Of a DNA stretch of 8,860 nucleotides, positions 1 to 5,829 are shown piece by piece. The DNA lies in NCBI GenBank assembly GCA_017501125.1, contig JAFVXN010000155.1, positions 1 to 8,860 on the forward strand, given 5' to 3'. The number at the start of each line of letters is the position of its first letter. Positions within the stretch are counted from its first letter, which is position 1. The translations under genes were made by a program, and so were the position numbers. The DNA is from Clostridia bacterium. GTDB lineage: Bacteria > Bacillota > Clostridia > Christensenellales > Borkfalkiaceae. The notes beneath the pieces were generated by a model. That model ran no database searches. It had not been told where the DNA came from and saw nothing but the letters and a program-made list of their open reading frames with translations.

Positions 1-476
1 TACATGGGTGCGCCTAATCCGTACACCCATACCGTCTGTGTGAGGAAAAGTTCGCCAAAATAGACGAAATACAGCGTCGCGGACGGGGCGTCGCCAGCCG
101 TCGACATAAAAAGAAAGATAAAGGGCAAAAGCGTTGCGTTCAAAAGGACGGGGAAGATACCGCCGACGCACATCTTAGCCCAGCATTTTTTTAGCAGTCC
201 GCCAAGATAACGGGTGCCGACTGCCGCCACCAGCGTGATGGCTGACCCTATAAAGATATCGGCAACCCCGTACCCACCAAGGATATTCGCGAGCATACAG
301 CCGACGTAAAGCGCGGGAATCGCCTCGGCGAAAAAGAGGGGTAAAATGCAAAGCGCCTCTGCCGGACGGATCTGCAACGGGCCGTAGGCAAAGGGCATAA
401 AAGCGTAGGTGAGCGCCACGTAGAGGGCGGCGATAACGCCAGCGCGGCAAAGTATTTTCGCGGAAAATCCTTTCAT
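1..476 (-). CDS. queT: QueT-family ECF transporter S component (3' end cut by window edge)
   Basis: Reading leftward from the ATG at 476-474, 158 codons stay open to the window edge. The protein is very hydrophobic with several membrane segments (about residues 10-30, 42-64, 70-90, 103-125, 134-153). The N-terminal part matches the QueT family as I know it: an ALYVALTYAF-like first helix, a GPLQIRPAEAL segment at about 32-42, and an AIPALYVGCMLANILGG segment at about 52-68. QueT is the substrate-binding membrane subunit of an energy-coupling factor transporter thought to import queuosine precursors; the shared EcfA/EcfT subunits would be encoded elsewhere. A GAGG Shine-Dalgarno (485-488) lies 8 bases before the ATG and overlaps a predicted preQ1 riboswitch, which independently supports the identity. 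yyaC lies upstream on the same strand but this gene has its own promoter. The family call rests on recalled sequence pattern; the C-terminus is not visible. Confidence 0.85.
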   Translation of the reverse strand, partial: MKGFSAKILCRAGVIAALYVALTYAFMPFAYGPLQIRPAEALCILPLFFAEAIPALYVGCMLANILGGYGVADIFIGSAITLVAAVGTRYLGGLLKKCWAKMCVGGIFPVLLNATLLPFIFLFMSTAGDAPSATLYFVYFGELFLTQTVWVYGLGAPM

Positions 477-484
477 CTATTGTA

Positions 485-525
485 CCTCGGTTTTTTTATA
501 CGGAAGTGTTTACCGAAAACCTTCC
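485..525 (-). promoter_or_regulatory. candidate preQ1-I riboswitch in the queT leader
   Basis: In the leader RNA, GGAAG (525-521) pairs with CUUCC (506-502) to form a 5-bp P1. The 14-nt loop contains CGGU (515-512), which can pair with ACCG (491-488) downstream, after an A-rich stretch with seven consecutive As. This is the H-type pseudoknot layout of class I preQ1 riboswitches: short stem, U-rich loop 1, short loop 2 with a C, A-rich loop 3, then P2 against the ribosome binding site. The last base of P2 (G at 488) is also the first base of the GAGG Shine-Dalgarno, so ligand-stabilised folding would block translation. P2 uses CGGU/ACCG rather than the UAG/CUA type I remember from B. subtilis. 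The fold and gene context agree; the assignment was made by eye. Confidence 0.6.
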
Positions 526-534
526 TCGCCTAAT

Positions 535-563
535 AGTGTACCATTTTTCTATCCGCGTGTCAA
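535..563 (-). promoter_or_regulatory. sigma-A-type promoter of queT
   Basis: Reading leftward, a perfect -35 TTGACA (563-558), a 17-base spacer and a -10 TACACT (540-535) preceded by TGG, giving an extended -10. Transcription should start near 528, just before the riboswitch stem. The -35 lies 5 bases past the yyaC stop codon, so queT can be transcribed independently of yyaC. Confidence 0.75.
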
Positions 564-568
564 CTTAT

Positions 569-1168
569 TTATACGATGGTTTTTTCCTTTCTCGTAAAGG
601 CATATTTTTCCCATAGTACGGCGGAGAGGGAGGAGGAGATAATCTCCGCCATCGTATAGACGAGGTTGAGGCGGGTGGTATTGAGCAATCCGTAATTGCC
701 CACCGATTTTTCCGCGACGATTCCCATCACGGATATATCCCCGACGGCGCCCAGTTTTTTACCTGCGCCACTGCCAGGGGCGAGAGGGGTGTCGTAGCCT
801 TTTATCAGCCCGATATCCCCGTTCTCCCCCACGGCGGCGTCGACGGCAATCACCGCTCGCCCAGGATGCGTTTCTTTGAGGAATTGTCGAAGGTAGCGGA
901 TATCTTTTGCGGTGACGGGCGAGGAGAGGGTACCGTAAAGGAATACGCTAAGCCCCTGCGTCTTATAGGCGAGCATGGACCCGACGATAGGGCCGAGGCT
1001 GTCGCCGATGGCAAGGTCGCTACCGATGCACACGACGATAGGCGGCATCGAAAAATCTACCTCTGCGCCCCGTCTTTTGATAAGCGCGGGCGAGGTGAGC
1101 AGTTTGTCAATCGCCATCGTCAGCCCGTCCTCCGCGTGCTTATTGTATATATTGAAAGAAAAATCCAT
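569..1168 (-). CDS. yyaC: spore protease YyaC / DUF1256 family protein
   Basis: This 199-residue protein matches the YyaC (DUF1256) family, whose fold is related to the germination protease GPR and which is found in spore-forming Firmicutes. Recognisable blocks are VVCIGSDLAIGDSLGP at about 45-60 (Asp51 and Asp56), LYGT at about 77-80, VIAVDAAVG at about 106-114 (Asp110), a PLAPGSGAGKKLGAVGD segment at about 128-144, and a TTRLNLVYTMA helix near 164-174. The usual family segment order is preserved and the length is about normal, so the gene looks intact. The ATG at 1168-1166 is preceded by AAGGAGG (1179-1173) with a 4-base spacer. It is transcribed divergently from the CvpA-type gene. In B. 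subtilis yyaC sits beside spo0J near oriC, which parallels the DnaA-box region and ParB-like gene in this window. Substrate and catalytic mechanism are not established from sequence. Confidence 0.88.
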   Translation of the reverse strand: MDFSFNIYNKHAEDGLTMAIDKLLTSPALIKRRGAEVDFSMPPIVVCIGSDLAIGDSLGPIVGSMLAYKTQGLSVFLYGTLSSPVTAKDIRYLRQFLKETHPGRAVIAVDAAVGENGDIGLIKGYDTPLAPGSGAGKKLGAVGDISVMGIVAEKSVGNYGLLNTTRLNLVYTMAEIISSSLSAVLWEKYAFTRKEKTIV

Positions 1169-1192
1169 AACGCCTCCTTAAAAAACACCGTT

Positions 1193-1222
1193 TATCATTG
1201 CCGAAAAGTGGAGAAGATATAC
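1193..1222 (-). promoter_or_regulatory. possible forespore (sigma-F-like) promoter of yyaC
   Basis: Leftward, GTATA (1222-1218), a 15-base spacer and GGCAATGATA (1202-1193) resemble the sigma-F pattern (GYWTA, about 16 bases, GGNRANANTW) with one -10 mismatch. I recall yyaC belonging to the sigma-F regulon in B. subtilis, which would fit. No convincing sigma-A promoter is visible upstream of yyaC. The motif is short and could be chance. Confidence 0.3.
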
Positions 1223-1249
1223 TACGGCGGAAGAAAAAGCAAAAAATCC

Positions 1250-1278
1250 TTGAAATCAGCCGCTTTTTATGGTATAAT
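1250..1278 (+). promoter_or_regulatory. sigma-A-type promoter of the cvpA-like gene
   Basis: TTGAAA (1250-1255), 17-base spacer, TATAAT (1273-1278), with TGG just before the -10. The last nine spacer bases, TTTTTATGG, are identical to those in the ftsH promoter at 2757-2785. The 5' leader is about 35 bases. Confidence 0.85.
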
Positions 1279-1319
1279 ATCTAAGTTATAGGAATAAACC
1301 GTAAAAAAGGAGTCGTCGC

Positions 1320-2036
1320 ATGCTGCAACTGTGCATTGCACAATTTAATTGGGTCTATATTTTGGATATAGGCTTGGTGATTGCGCTGGCGATATTCGGT
1401 TTTATCGACGCAAAACGAGGGTTTATCAGCGTGTTCGTCTTCTTTGTGTCGACGGCTGTTTCGGTTATTCTCGCCTTGCTTTTAGCCAAAGGGTTGCAGG
1501 TGATTACTTTCGGGCTATTCGGGCTGGAAGGGGTCATAGCCGAGGGGCTGTCCAACGCTTTCGCGGGGGTGCAGGGAATGAACATCGACGTATCCGTTAT
1601 CCCCTTGGAACAGTTGGGCTCGTTAGGGCTACCTTCCTTTATCTACGACAAAGTAGCACCCCTTATCGCAACGGGTAGCGTCGCGGAAGGTACGACGCTT
1701 GCTATGCTCGTGGGTGGGATCTTGGCGCAGTTCATCATTCTTTCCATCTGCGCCGTACTCATCTTCTTAATCGTCAAACTTTCCTTCTTGCTTTTGAAGA
1801 ACGCCCTCGAAAACGCGGCGGAATCCATCACCTTCGTCGACAAAGCCAACCGAATTTTGGGGCTTTTGGTCGGGGTATCGAAGGTGCTGGTGTGCACGTA
1901 TGCGGCGCTTGCGCTGTTGTCCCTGCTCGCCTTAGCGGCGCCGTCGATTAACGAGTTCTTCGATCAGTGCCTTATTCTCAACTTCATGTACGACTACAAC
2001 CCGATTATCGGTATATTCGGGATATTCATCTCATAA
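1320..2036 (+). CDS. CvpA family integral membrane protein
   Basis: This 238-residue, strongly hydrophobic protein has four or five membrane segments at about residues 12-30, 34-56, 128-158, 180-207 and possibly 220-238. The LDIGLVIALAIFGFIDAKRG segment (15-34) and the VDKANRILGLLVGVSK segment (173-188), separated by a longer polar stretch, are the pattern I associate with the CvpA (colicin V production) family. CvpA proteins occur widely and affect envelope-related traits, but a defined biochemical role is not established; in Firmicutes they are simply conserved membrane proteins. The ATG is preceded by AAGGAG (1307-1312) with a 7-base spacer. It is monocistronic: its own promoter lies upstream and a strong terminator follows 22 bases after the stop. 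Family assignment is by pattern, so moderately confident. Confidence 0.75.
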   Translation: MLQLCIAQFNWVYILDIGLVIALAIFGFIDAKRGFISVFVFFVSTAVSVILALLLAKGLQVITFGLFGLEGVIAEGLSNAFAGVQGMNIDVSVIPLEQLGSLGLPSFIYDKVAPLIATGSVAEGTTLAMLVGGILAQFIILSICAVLIFLIVKLSFLLLKNALENAAESITFVDKANRILGLLVGVSKVLVCTYAALALLSLLALAAPSINEFFDQCLILNFMYDYNPIIGIFGIFIS

Positions 2037-2058
2037 CGACAACTTAAAGACCCAAAAG

Positions 2059-2102
2059 CCACTTTTCGCCCCTTGAAATTCGACGAAAAGTGGTATTTTT
2101 TT
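2059..2102 (+). terminator. intrinsic terminator after the cvpA-like gene
   Basis: A perfect 10-bp stem, CCACTTTTCG (2059-2068) with CGAAAAGTGG (2084-2093), a 15-base loop, then TA and eight Ts. It also insulates the DnaA-box region from upstream transcription. Confidence 0.85.
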
Positions 2103-2162
2103 ACAATTATCGACAATAAAAAGGTAAAAAAGAACAAAAGCCCGCCTTTTTACGAAAAGTTC

Positions 2163-2178
2163 TCCACATTTTTGTGGA
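2163..2178. repeat. inverted DnaA-box pair
   Basis: TCCACA and TGTGGA face each other across four Ts. They form the cores of two convergent DnaA boxes (2160-2168 and 2173-2181), at the left edge of the cluster. Head-to-head closely spaced boxes could favour cooperative DnaA binding. Confidence 0.7.
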
Positions 2179-2265
2179 TAACCCCTAAAAAATATACAAA
2201 AAACATAAAAATATGAATTTATACATTCCCTCAAAAAGGGCAAAAAAACCGCTTTTGTGGACAAA

Positions 2266-2280
2266 TGTGGGAAACCCACA
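2266..2280. repeat. short palindrome with DnaA-box-like halves
   Basis: TGTGGG, three As, CCCACA: a perfect 6-bp inverted repeat. It starts two bases after the one-mismatch box at 2256-2264. Each half resembles a box core but differs from consensus, so it may be a degenerate box pair. Confidence 0.6.
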
Positions 2281-2460
2281 AAGAAAAAACCAAAATTGTG
2301 GATAAAAAATATGGCTTTTGCACAAATTGCGTGAATTTCGTGAAAATATACCTAAAAAAGGGGGGAAAACGCAAAAAAATGTGGATAAAGATAGCACATT
2401 GTTAATTTGATAAACATAAAAAATTTGTTTAGAAGTGTGGAAAACCGACTTGCTTTTGTC

Positions 2461-2505
2461 GAAAATTATAAAAAATTATCGAAAAATGGGGAATTTTTTA
2501 TAATT
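2461..2505. other. AT-rich segment, candidate DNA unwinding element
   Basis: About 45 bases made almost entirely of A and T, containing TTATAAAAAATTATC and TTTTTTATAATT, flanked by DnaA boxes at 2436-2444 and 2505-2513. It is a plausible melting site. A second AT-rich stretch at 2186-2226 is an alternative candidate. Assignment rests on composition and position only. Confidence 0.4.
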
Positions 2506-2538
2506 TATCCCCAAACAGACGTTCGTTTTTTGACTTGT

Positions 2539-2554
2539 CCACAAAATTTTGTGG
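2539..2554. repeat. perfect 16-bp palindrome in the DnaA-box cluster
   Basis: CCACAAAATTTTGTGG reads the same on both strands. Its left half is the core of the one-mismatch box at 2535-2543; its right half begins a weaker box at 2550-2558. The A4T4 centre could be bent, and the symmetry could place two DnaA molecules head to head. Confidence 0.7.
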
Positions 2555-2653
2555 GGAATAAATGTATGAAAAGGGGAAAAGAGGCGGAAAATATGCACAA
2601 GAGGGAGCGCAAAGCGAAGGCAAACGGCTGCGTAAAGGCGTTTTGTGGATAAC

Positions 2654-2748
2654 TCGGCGAGCCTTTCCCCTAAAGGGGGAATAGGGCGCCGAAAGGTAGC
2701 GATGTGAACGCTTGATGAAGGTTTTGTAAAGTTTTTGAAAAAACCTTC
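2654..2748 (+). repeat. hairpin-rich intergenic element before ftsH
   Basis: Two structures lie in tandem. First, TCGGCG (2654-2659) pairs with CGCCGA (2687-2692) around an inner stem, TTCCCC (2665-2670) with GGGGAA (2676-2681), extended by CCT with AGG. Second, GAAGGTTTT (2717-2725) pairs with AAAACCTTC (2740-2748) across a 14-base loop. The segment is more GC-rich than the DnaA-box region and starts two bases after the last perfect box. It contains no convincing gene. It resembles, from memory, dispersed CCTTTCCCC-type palindromic repeats in gut Clostridia genomes, but could also be a small RNA or an upstream structured region. There is no T-run, so it is not a standard terminator. Confidence 0.5.
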
Positions 2749-2756
2749 TAAAGGGC

Positions 2757-2785
2757 TTGAAAACGCAGAATTTTTATGGTAAAAT
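2757..2785 (+). promoter_or_regulatory. sigma-A-type promoter of ftsH
   Basis: TTGAAA (2757-2762), 17-base spacer, TAAAAT (2780-2785), with TGG before the -10. The leader is about 90 bases and includes a small hairpin, TTTTCC (2853-2858) with GGAAAA (2864-2869), directly before the Shine-Dalgarno at 2870-2875. No CIRCE-type heat-shock operator is visible. Confidence 0.8.
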
Positions 2786-2882
2786 ATTAGCGTGAAACAA
2801 TGGGCGCTTGTTTGAAACGAGCCGTCTGCGTTTATAAAATAACCGAAACGTCTTTTCCTTATAGGAAAAAAGGAGTGCAACA

Positions 2883-4907
2883 TTGAAAAAAAGTACTAAG
2901 ATTATCATCGGTGTTATCGTGGGGCTGGTCATCGCCGGCATCGTCGCGCTGATACTGACCAACTTCTTCTCTGCGACCGAGGTCTCCTACAATCAGTTTT
3001 TCCAGGACATGACCGCAAAAAAGGTCGAGGAATTGTATATTGACGCGTATAAGTTGACCTACGTCACGGAGGGTGGCAAATTCCAAGTCATTTTCCCTAG
3101 CCTCTATGGGGCGAGCGACTGGTTCACCTTCGTGGAACAATTAGCCGAAGCGCAAGAAAAGGCTGCGATTGCGGCAGGCGGTACGTTTGACGGCGTATAC
3201 CTTCCTGGCGTCGTATCTTTCACCGATCCCAACGCCACCAGCATTTGGTCGAGCATTCTGCCTATCGTGGGCGTGGTCGTCTTGGCTATCGTATTCTGGC
3301 TGATGATGCGCAGTATCGCAGGTGGCAACGCGAAGACGATGAACATCGGCAAGACGAAGGCGCATATGCAGAACAAACCCAACGTCCGTTTTGCTGACGT
3401 TGCCGGTGCGGAAGAGGAAAAAGAGGAACTCAAAGAGGTGGTCGATTTCTTAAAAGCGCCCAGAAAGTTCGCTGATCTCGGCGCGAAAATCCCCTCTGGC
3501 GTCCTGCTCGTAGGCCCTCCGGGCACGGGTAAAACGCTGTTCGCGAAAGCGGTAGCGGGGGAGGCAGGCGTGCCTTTCTTCTCCGTCTCGGGGTCTGACT
3601 TCGTGGAGATGTACGTCGGCGTCGGCGCTTCCCGTGTGCGCGATTTGTTCGACCTTGCCAAGAAAAATCAGCCTTGCATCATCTTCATCGACGAAATCGA
3701 CGCCGTAGGCCGTAGGCGTGGCGCTGGTCTTGGCGGTGGGCACGACGAAAGGGAGCAGACGCTCAACCAAATCCTCGTGCAAATGGACGGCTTTGAGACC
3801 AACGACGGGATTATCGTAATGGCGGCGACCAACCGCGCGGATATCCTCGACCCTGCGCTCCTTCGTCCTGGTAGATTCGATAGACAAATCAACGTGAACC
3901 TGCCCGACGTCAAAGGCAGAGAACAAATCCTCAAGGTACACGCAAGGAACAAACCTATGTCTCCCGACGTCAATTTCCGTACCGTGGCGCGTATCACGGC
4001 TGGATTCTCGGGTGCGGAACTCGCCAACCTTCTCAACGAAGCGGCAATCCTTGCCGTTAGAAAGGGCAAAAAACTTATCGGTAATATCGAATTGTACGAC
4101 GGTATCAACAAAGTGCTCATGGGTCCTCAAAAGAAGAGCCGCGTCGTCACCGAATCGGATAAGCGTTGCACCGCTTATCACGAGGCTGGTCACGCCGTAC
4201 TTGCTTGCCTTTGCGAGCATTGTGACCCCGTCCACGAGGTGTCCATTATCCCCAGAGGGCGTGCGGCAGGGTACACGATGACCCGTCCTGAGACGGACGA
4301 TAACGACGTCTCCTACAACAAACTGATTGACAATATTTGTATGTCCTTAGGGGGACGCGTGGCGGAAGAACTCGTTATCCACGACGTCACGACGGGCGCA
4401 AGCGCCGACCTGCAACACGTGTCCGATATCGCGCGTCGTATGGTCACGCAATGGGGTATGAGTGATAAACTCGGGCTCGTGGCGTACGACAACGACCAAC
4501 CTCCGTTCATGGGTATGGAATACGGTGGGCACAACCACAGCAGTTATTCGCAGGCGACGTCGGCGACGATTGACGACGAAATCCGTCGTTTGATTGCTTC
4601 GGCGCACGAAAGGGCGACCAAATTGCTGAAAGAAAACCGTAAGATTATGGACAATATGGCACGCGTTTTGGTGGAGAGGGAGACCATCTACACCGAAGAG
4701 GTGCGTATGTTGATGGAAGGCAAGGATTATAAAGAAGTAATCGCGTATATGGATTCTCAAGACGAGAACGCACGCAAGAATCCTTTCGTCAAAATGACGG
4801 AGGAAAAGCCCGCCGAACAACCCGTCCAGGAACCCGTAGAAACGGTGCCTGCGGAGACGGCAACGCCCGTGGAAGAAGGTACGGACGATAAAAAAGCGGA
4901 AGATTGA
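2883..4907 (+). CDS. ftsH: ATP-dependent zinc metalloprotease FtsH
   Basis: This 674-residue membrane-bound AAA+ protease has the full family layout. Membrane helices lie at about 6-28 and 122-143, around an extracytoplasmic domain. The AAA+ domain follows with Walker A GPPGTGKT (211-218), the pore motif MYVGVG (243-248), Walker B IIFIDE (266-271) and the second region of homology (about 317-335, ending RPGRFDR). The peptidase has HEAGH (433-437) and the probable third zinc ligand Asp509. The acidic, Pro/Glu-rich tail from about 640 is variable in the family. FtsH degrades misfolded membrane proteins and regulatory proteins. The start is TTG: AAGGAG (2870-2875) lies 7 bases upstream, a stop codon is in frame at 2862-2864, and no in-frame ATG is near. 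The pore motif has Tyr244 where E. coli has Phe. The gene has its own promoter and looks complete and functional. Confidence 0.97.
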   Translation: MKKSTKIIIGVIVGLVIAGIVALILTNFFSATEVSYNQFFQDMTAKKVEELYIDAYKLTYVTEGGKFQVIFPSLYGASDWFTFVEQLAEAQEKAAIAAGGTFDGVYLPGVVSFTDPNATSIWSSILPIVGVVVLAIVFWLMMRSIAGGNAKTMNIGKTKAHMQNKPNVRFADVAGAEEEKEELKEVVDFLKAPRKFADLGAKIPSGVLLVGPPGTGKTLFAKAVAGEAGVPFFSVSGSDFVEMYVGVGASRVRDLFDLAKKNQPCIIFIDEIDAVGRRRGAGLGGGHDEREQTLNQILVQMDGFETNDGIIVMAATNRADILDPALLRPGRFDRQINVNLPDVKGREQILKVHARNKPMSPDVNFRTVARITAGFSGAELANLLNEAAILAVRKGKKLIGNIELYDGINKVLMGPQKKSRVVTESDKRCTAYHEAGHAVLACLCEHCDPVHEVSIIPRGRAAGYTMTRPETDDNDVSYNKLIDNICMSLGGRVAEELVIHDVTTGASADLQHVSDIARRMVTQWGMSDKLGLVAYDNDQPPFMGMEYGGHNHSSYSQATSATIDDEIRRLIASAHERATKLLKENRKIMDNMARVLVERETIYTEEVRMLMEGKDYKEVIAYMDSQDENARKNPFVKMTEEKPAEQPVQEPVETVPAETATPVEEGTDDKKAED

Positions 4908-4917
4908 TTATCAATAA

Positions 4918-4948
4918 GGCAGGGCGTGGATACGCTCTGCCTCTTTAT
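4918..4948 (+). terminator. weak terminator-like hairpin after ftsH
   Basis: GGCAGGGCGT (4918-4927) pairs with ACGCTCTGCC (4932-4941), with one G-U pair, across a GGAT loop, followed by TCTTTAT. The stem is strong but the T-run is broken, so readthrough into the ParB-like gene is likely. No clear promoter is visible between the hairpin and that gene, so partial co-transcription with ftsH is plausible. Confidence 0.55.
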
Positions 4949-4988
4949 GCAAAAGATACCCACCGTGTACGGCGTGAGAGGGAGAACT

Positions 4989-5828
4989 ATGGCTAAAAAA
5001 CAAACGAAAAGAAGAAAACTCGTCAATACCGAGTACGAGGAAAGAGATATCCTCGTCCACAAGATCGTGTATAAGGACGTGAAGGTGGACGAAAAGGAAA
5101 TGCAATCGCGTGCGGCGTACCTGCTCTTGGACGGGGCGCCGATATTCGCCGTCAATTTTATGCAGGACGGCAGATATAAACTGCTCGCAGGGGAAAAGGA
5201 TTTTATCGCCGTAAAGGGTACGGGCGCAACGCACGTGAGGGCGCGCGTGTACCAGTTCAGCGAAAAGCGCGCGGACATCTTCCGTATCACGGAAAAATTG
5301 AAGACGGAAAACCTCGGCGCGATGGATAAGGCGTACCTGATGAAGGAATTGATTGACGATTATTCGCTCACGCAAGACGACGTGGCGGCGTTTATCGGCG
5401 TGTCGAGACCTGCCGTCGCCAACACTTTGCGTCTTTTGACGCTTGCGCCTGAGGTCGTGGGCATGGTGGAGAGTGGCGAATTGTCCGCAGGGCACGCGCG
5501 TACGCTCGTCAAGGTGCCCAAGGATAAGCAATACGCCTTCGCCAGCGAAAGCGTCCGCAGGAATTACTCCGTGCGCGAGATGGAGAGGGCGGTCAAGGCG
5601 TTCCTGACCCCGCCTGAAGTTTTGGCGGCGCAAAAAGAGAGTATTAAGGCGGCGAAAAACGAGGAGTTGCGCGCCTTTGTCGAAAGAATGCGTACGGTGC
5701 TTCGCACCAAAGTTTCGCTGATAGGCAACGACAAGAAGGGGCGTATCTATATCGACTATTATTCGGCGGAAGATTTGTACCGCATCGAGGAATTTTTAGA
5801 CGTCGCGGAGAGGTTCGGCGAGGAGTAA
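4989..5828 (+). CDS. ParB/Spo0J-like partition protein with divergent N-terminal domain
   Basis: The 279-residue protein has three ParB-like parts. At the N-terminus (about 20-90), a DGRYKLLAGEKDFIAVKGTG stretch aligns with the ParB CTP-binding block, but the usual GERRxRA is GEKDFIA and no NPxQPR box I is seen. The central helix-turn-helix at about 126-147 (SLTQDDVAAFIGVSRPAVAN) and the following LSAGHARTLV are typical of ParB. The C-terminus (about 238-273, ending IDYYSAEDLYRIEEFL) resembles the Spo0J dimerisation domain. ParB proteins bind parS sites near the origin and load condensin; no ParA gene is adjacent. ATG at 4989 is chosen because GGGAG (4980-4984) precedes it; a GTG at 4926 lies within a hairpin. 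The next gene starts 1 base after the stop. It could be a second ParB or Noc-like protein that no longer uses CTP in the canonical way. Confidence 0.82.
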   Translation: MAKKQTKRRKLVNTEYEERDILVHKIVYKDVKVDEKEMQSRAAYLLLDGAPIFAVNFMQDGRYKLLAGEKDFIAVKGTGATHVRARVYQFSEKRADIFRITEKLKTENLGAMDKAYLMKELIDDYSLTQDDVAAFIGVSRPAVANTLRLLTLAPEVVGMVESGELSAGHARTLVKVPKDKQYAFASESVRRNYSVREMERAVKAFLTPPEVLAAQKESIKAAKNEELRAFVERMRTVLRTKVSLIGNDKKGRIYIDYYSAEDLYRIEEFLDVAERFGEE

Positions 5829-5829
5829 A

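Larger units (their letters stand above)
2160..2652. other. oriC: DnaA-box cluster, candidate replication origin (oriC)
   Basis: This gene-free, AT-rich stretch holds four perfect DnaA boxes, all in the TGTGGATAA orientation, at 2173-2181, 2297-2305, 2380-2388 and 2644-2652. Boxes with one mismatch lie at 2160-2168 (TTCTCCACA), 2256-2264 (TGTGGACAA), 2436-2444 (TGTGGAAAA), 2505-2513 (TTATCCCCA) and 2535-2543 (TTGTCCACA). Weaker matches lie at 2266-2274 and 2550-2558. Nine near-consensus 9-mers in under 500 bases is far beyond chance. The flanking genes support an origin: yyaC left, a Spo0J/ParB-like gene right, and most nearby genes point away from the cluster. No dnaA, dnaN, rpmH or rnpA lies in the window, which is unusual for a Firmicute origin. 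It could instead be one half of a bipartite origin or a DnaA-titrating regulatory cluster. I see no clean DnaA-trio run. Confidence 0.75.

Noticed and set aside
2388..2510. DnaA-trio tract next to a DnaA box
   Set aside because: I looked for runs of trinucleotides of the TAG/TAA type at fixed register and saw none longer than two, so no trio element is claimed.
2407..2652. 81-codon open frame across the DnaA-box region
   Set aside because: It lacks a convincing ribosome binding site, has odd composition and runs through several DnaA boxes and a palindrome; it is best explained as chance in AT-rich DNA.
2476..2883. 135-codon leftward open frame upstream of ftsH
   Set aside because: It begins at the ftsH start, overlaps the ftsH promoter, the hairpins and DnaA boxes, and its protein shows no family features.
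3450..4235. 261-codon leftward open frame inside ftsH
   Set aside because: ftsH is unmistakable in the other frame; this frame is an antisense shadow with no Shine-Dalgarno or family motif.
4926..4988. Upstream GTG start for the ParB-like gene
   Set aside because: The GTG lies inside the hairpin following ftsH and lacks a good Shine-Dalgarno, whereas GGGAG precedes the ATG at 4989.
4911..5633. 240-codon leftward open frame opposite the ParB-like gene
   Set aside because: Antisense shadow of a gene with recognisable ParB domains; rich in His/Arg as expected from reverse-complemented coding DNA.
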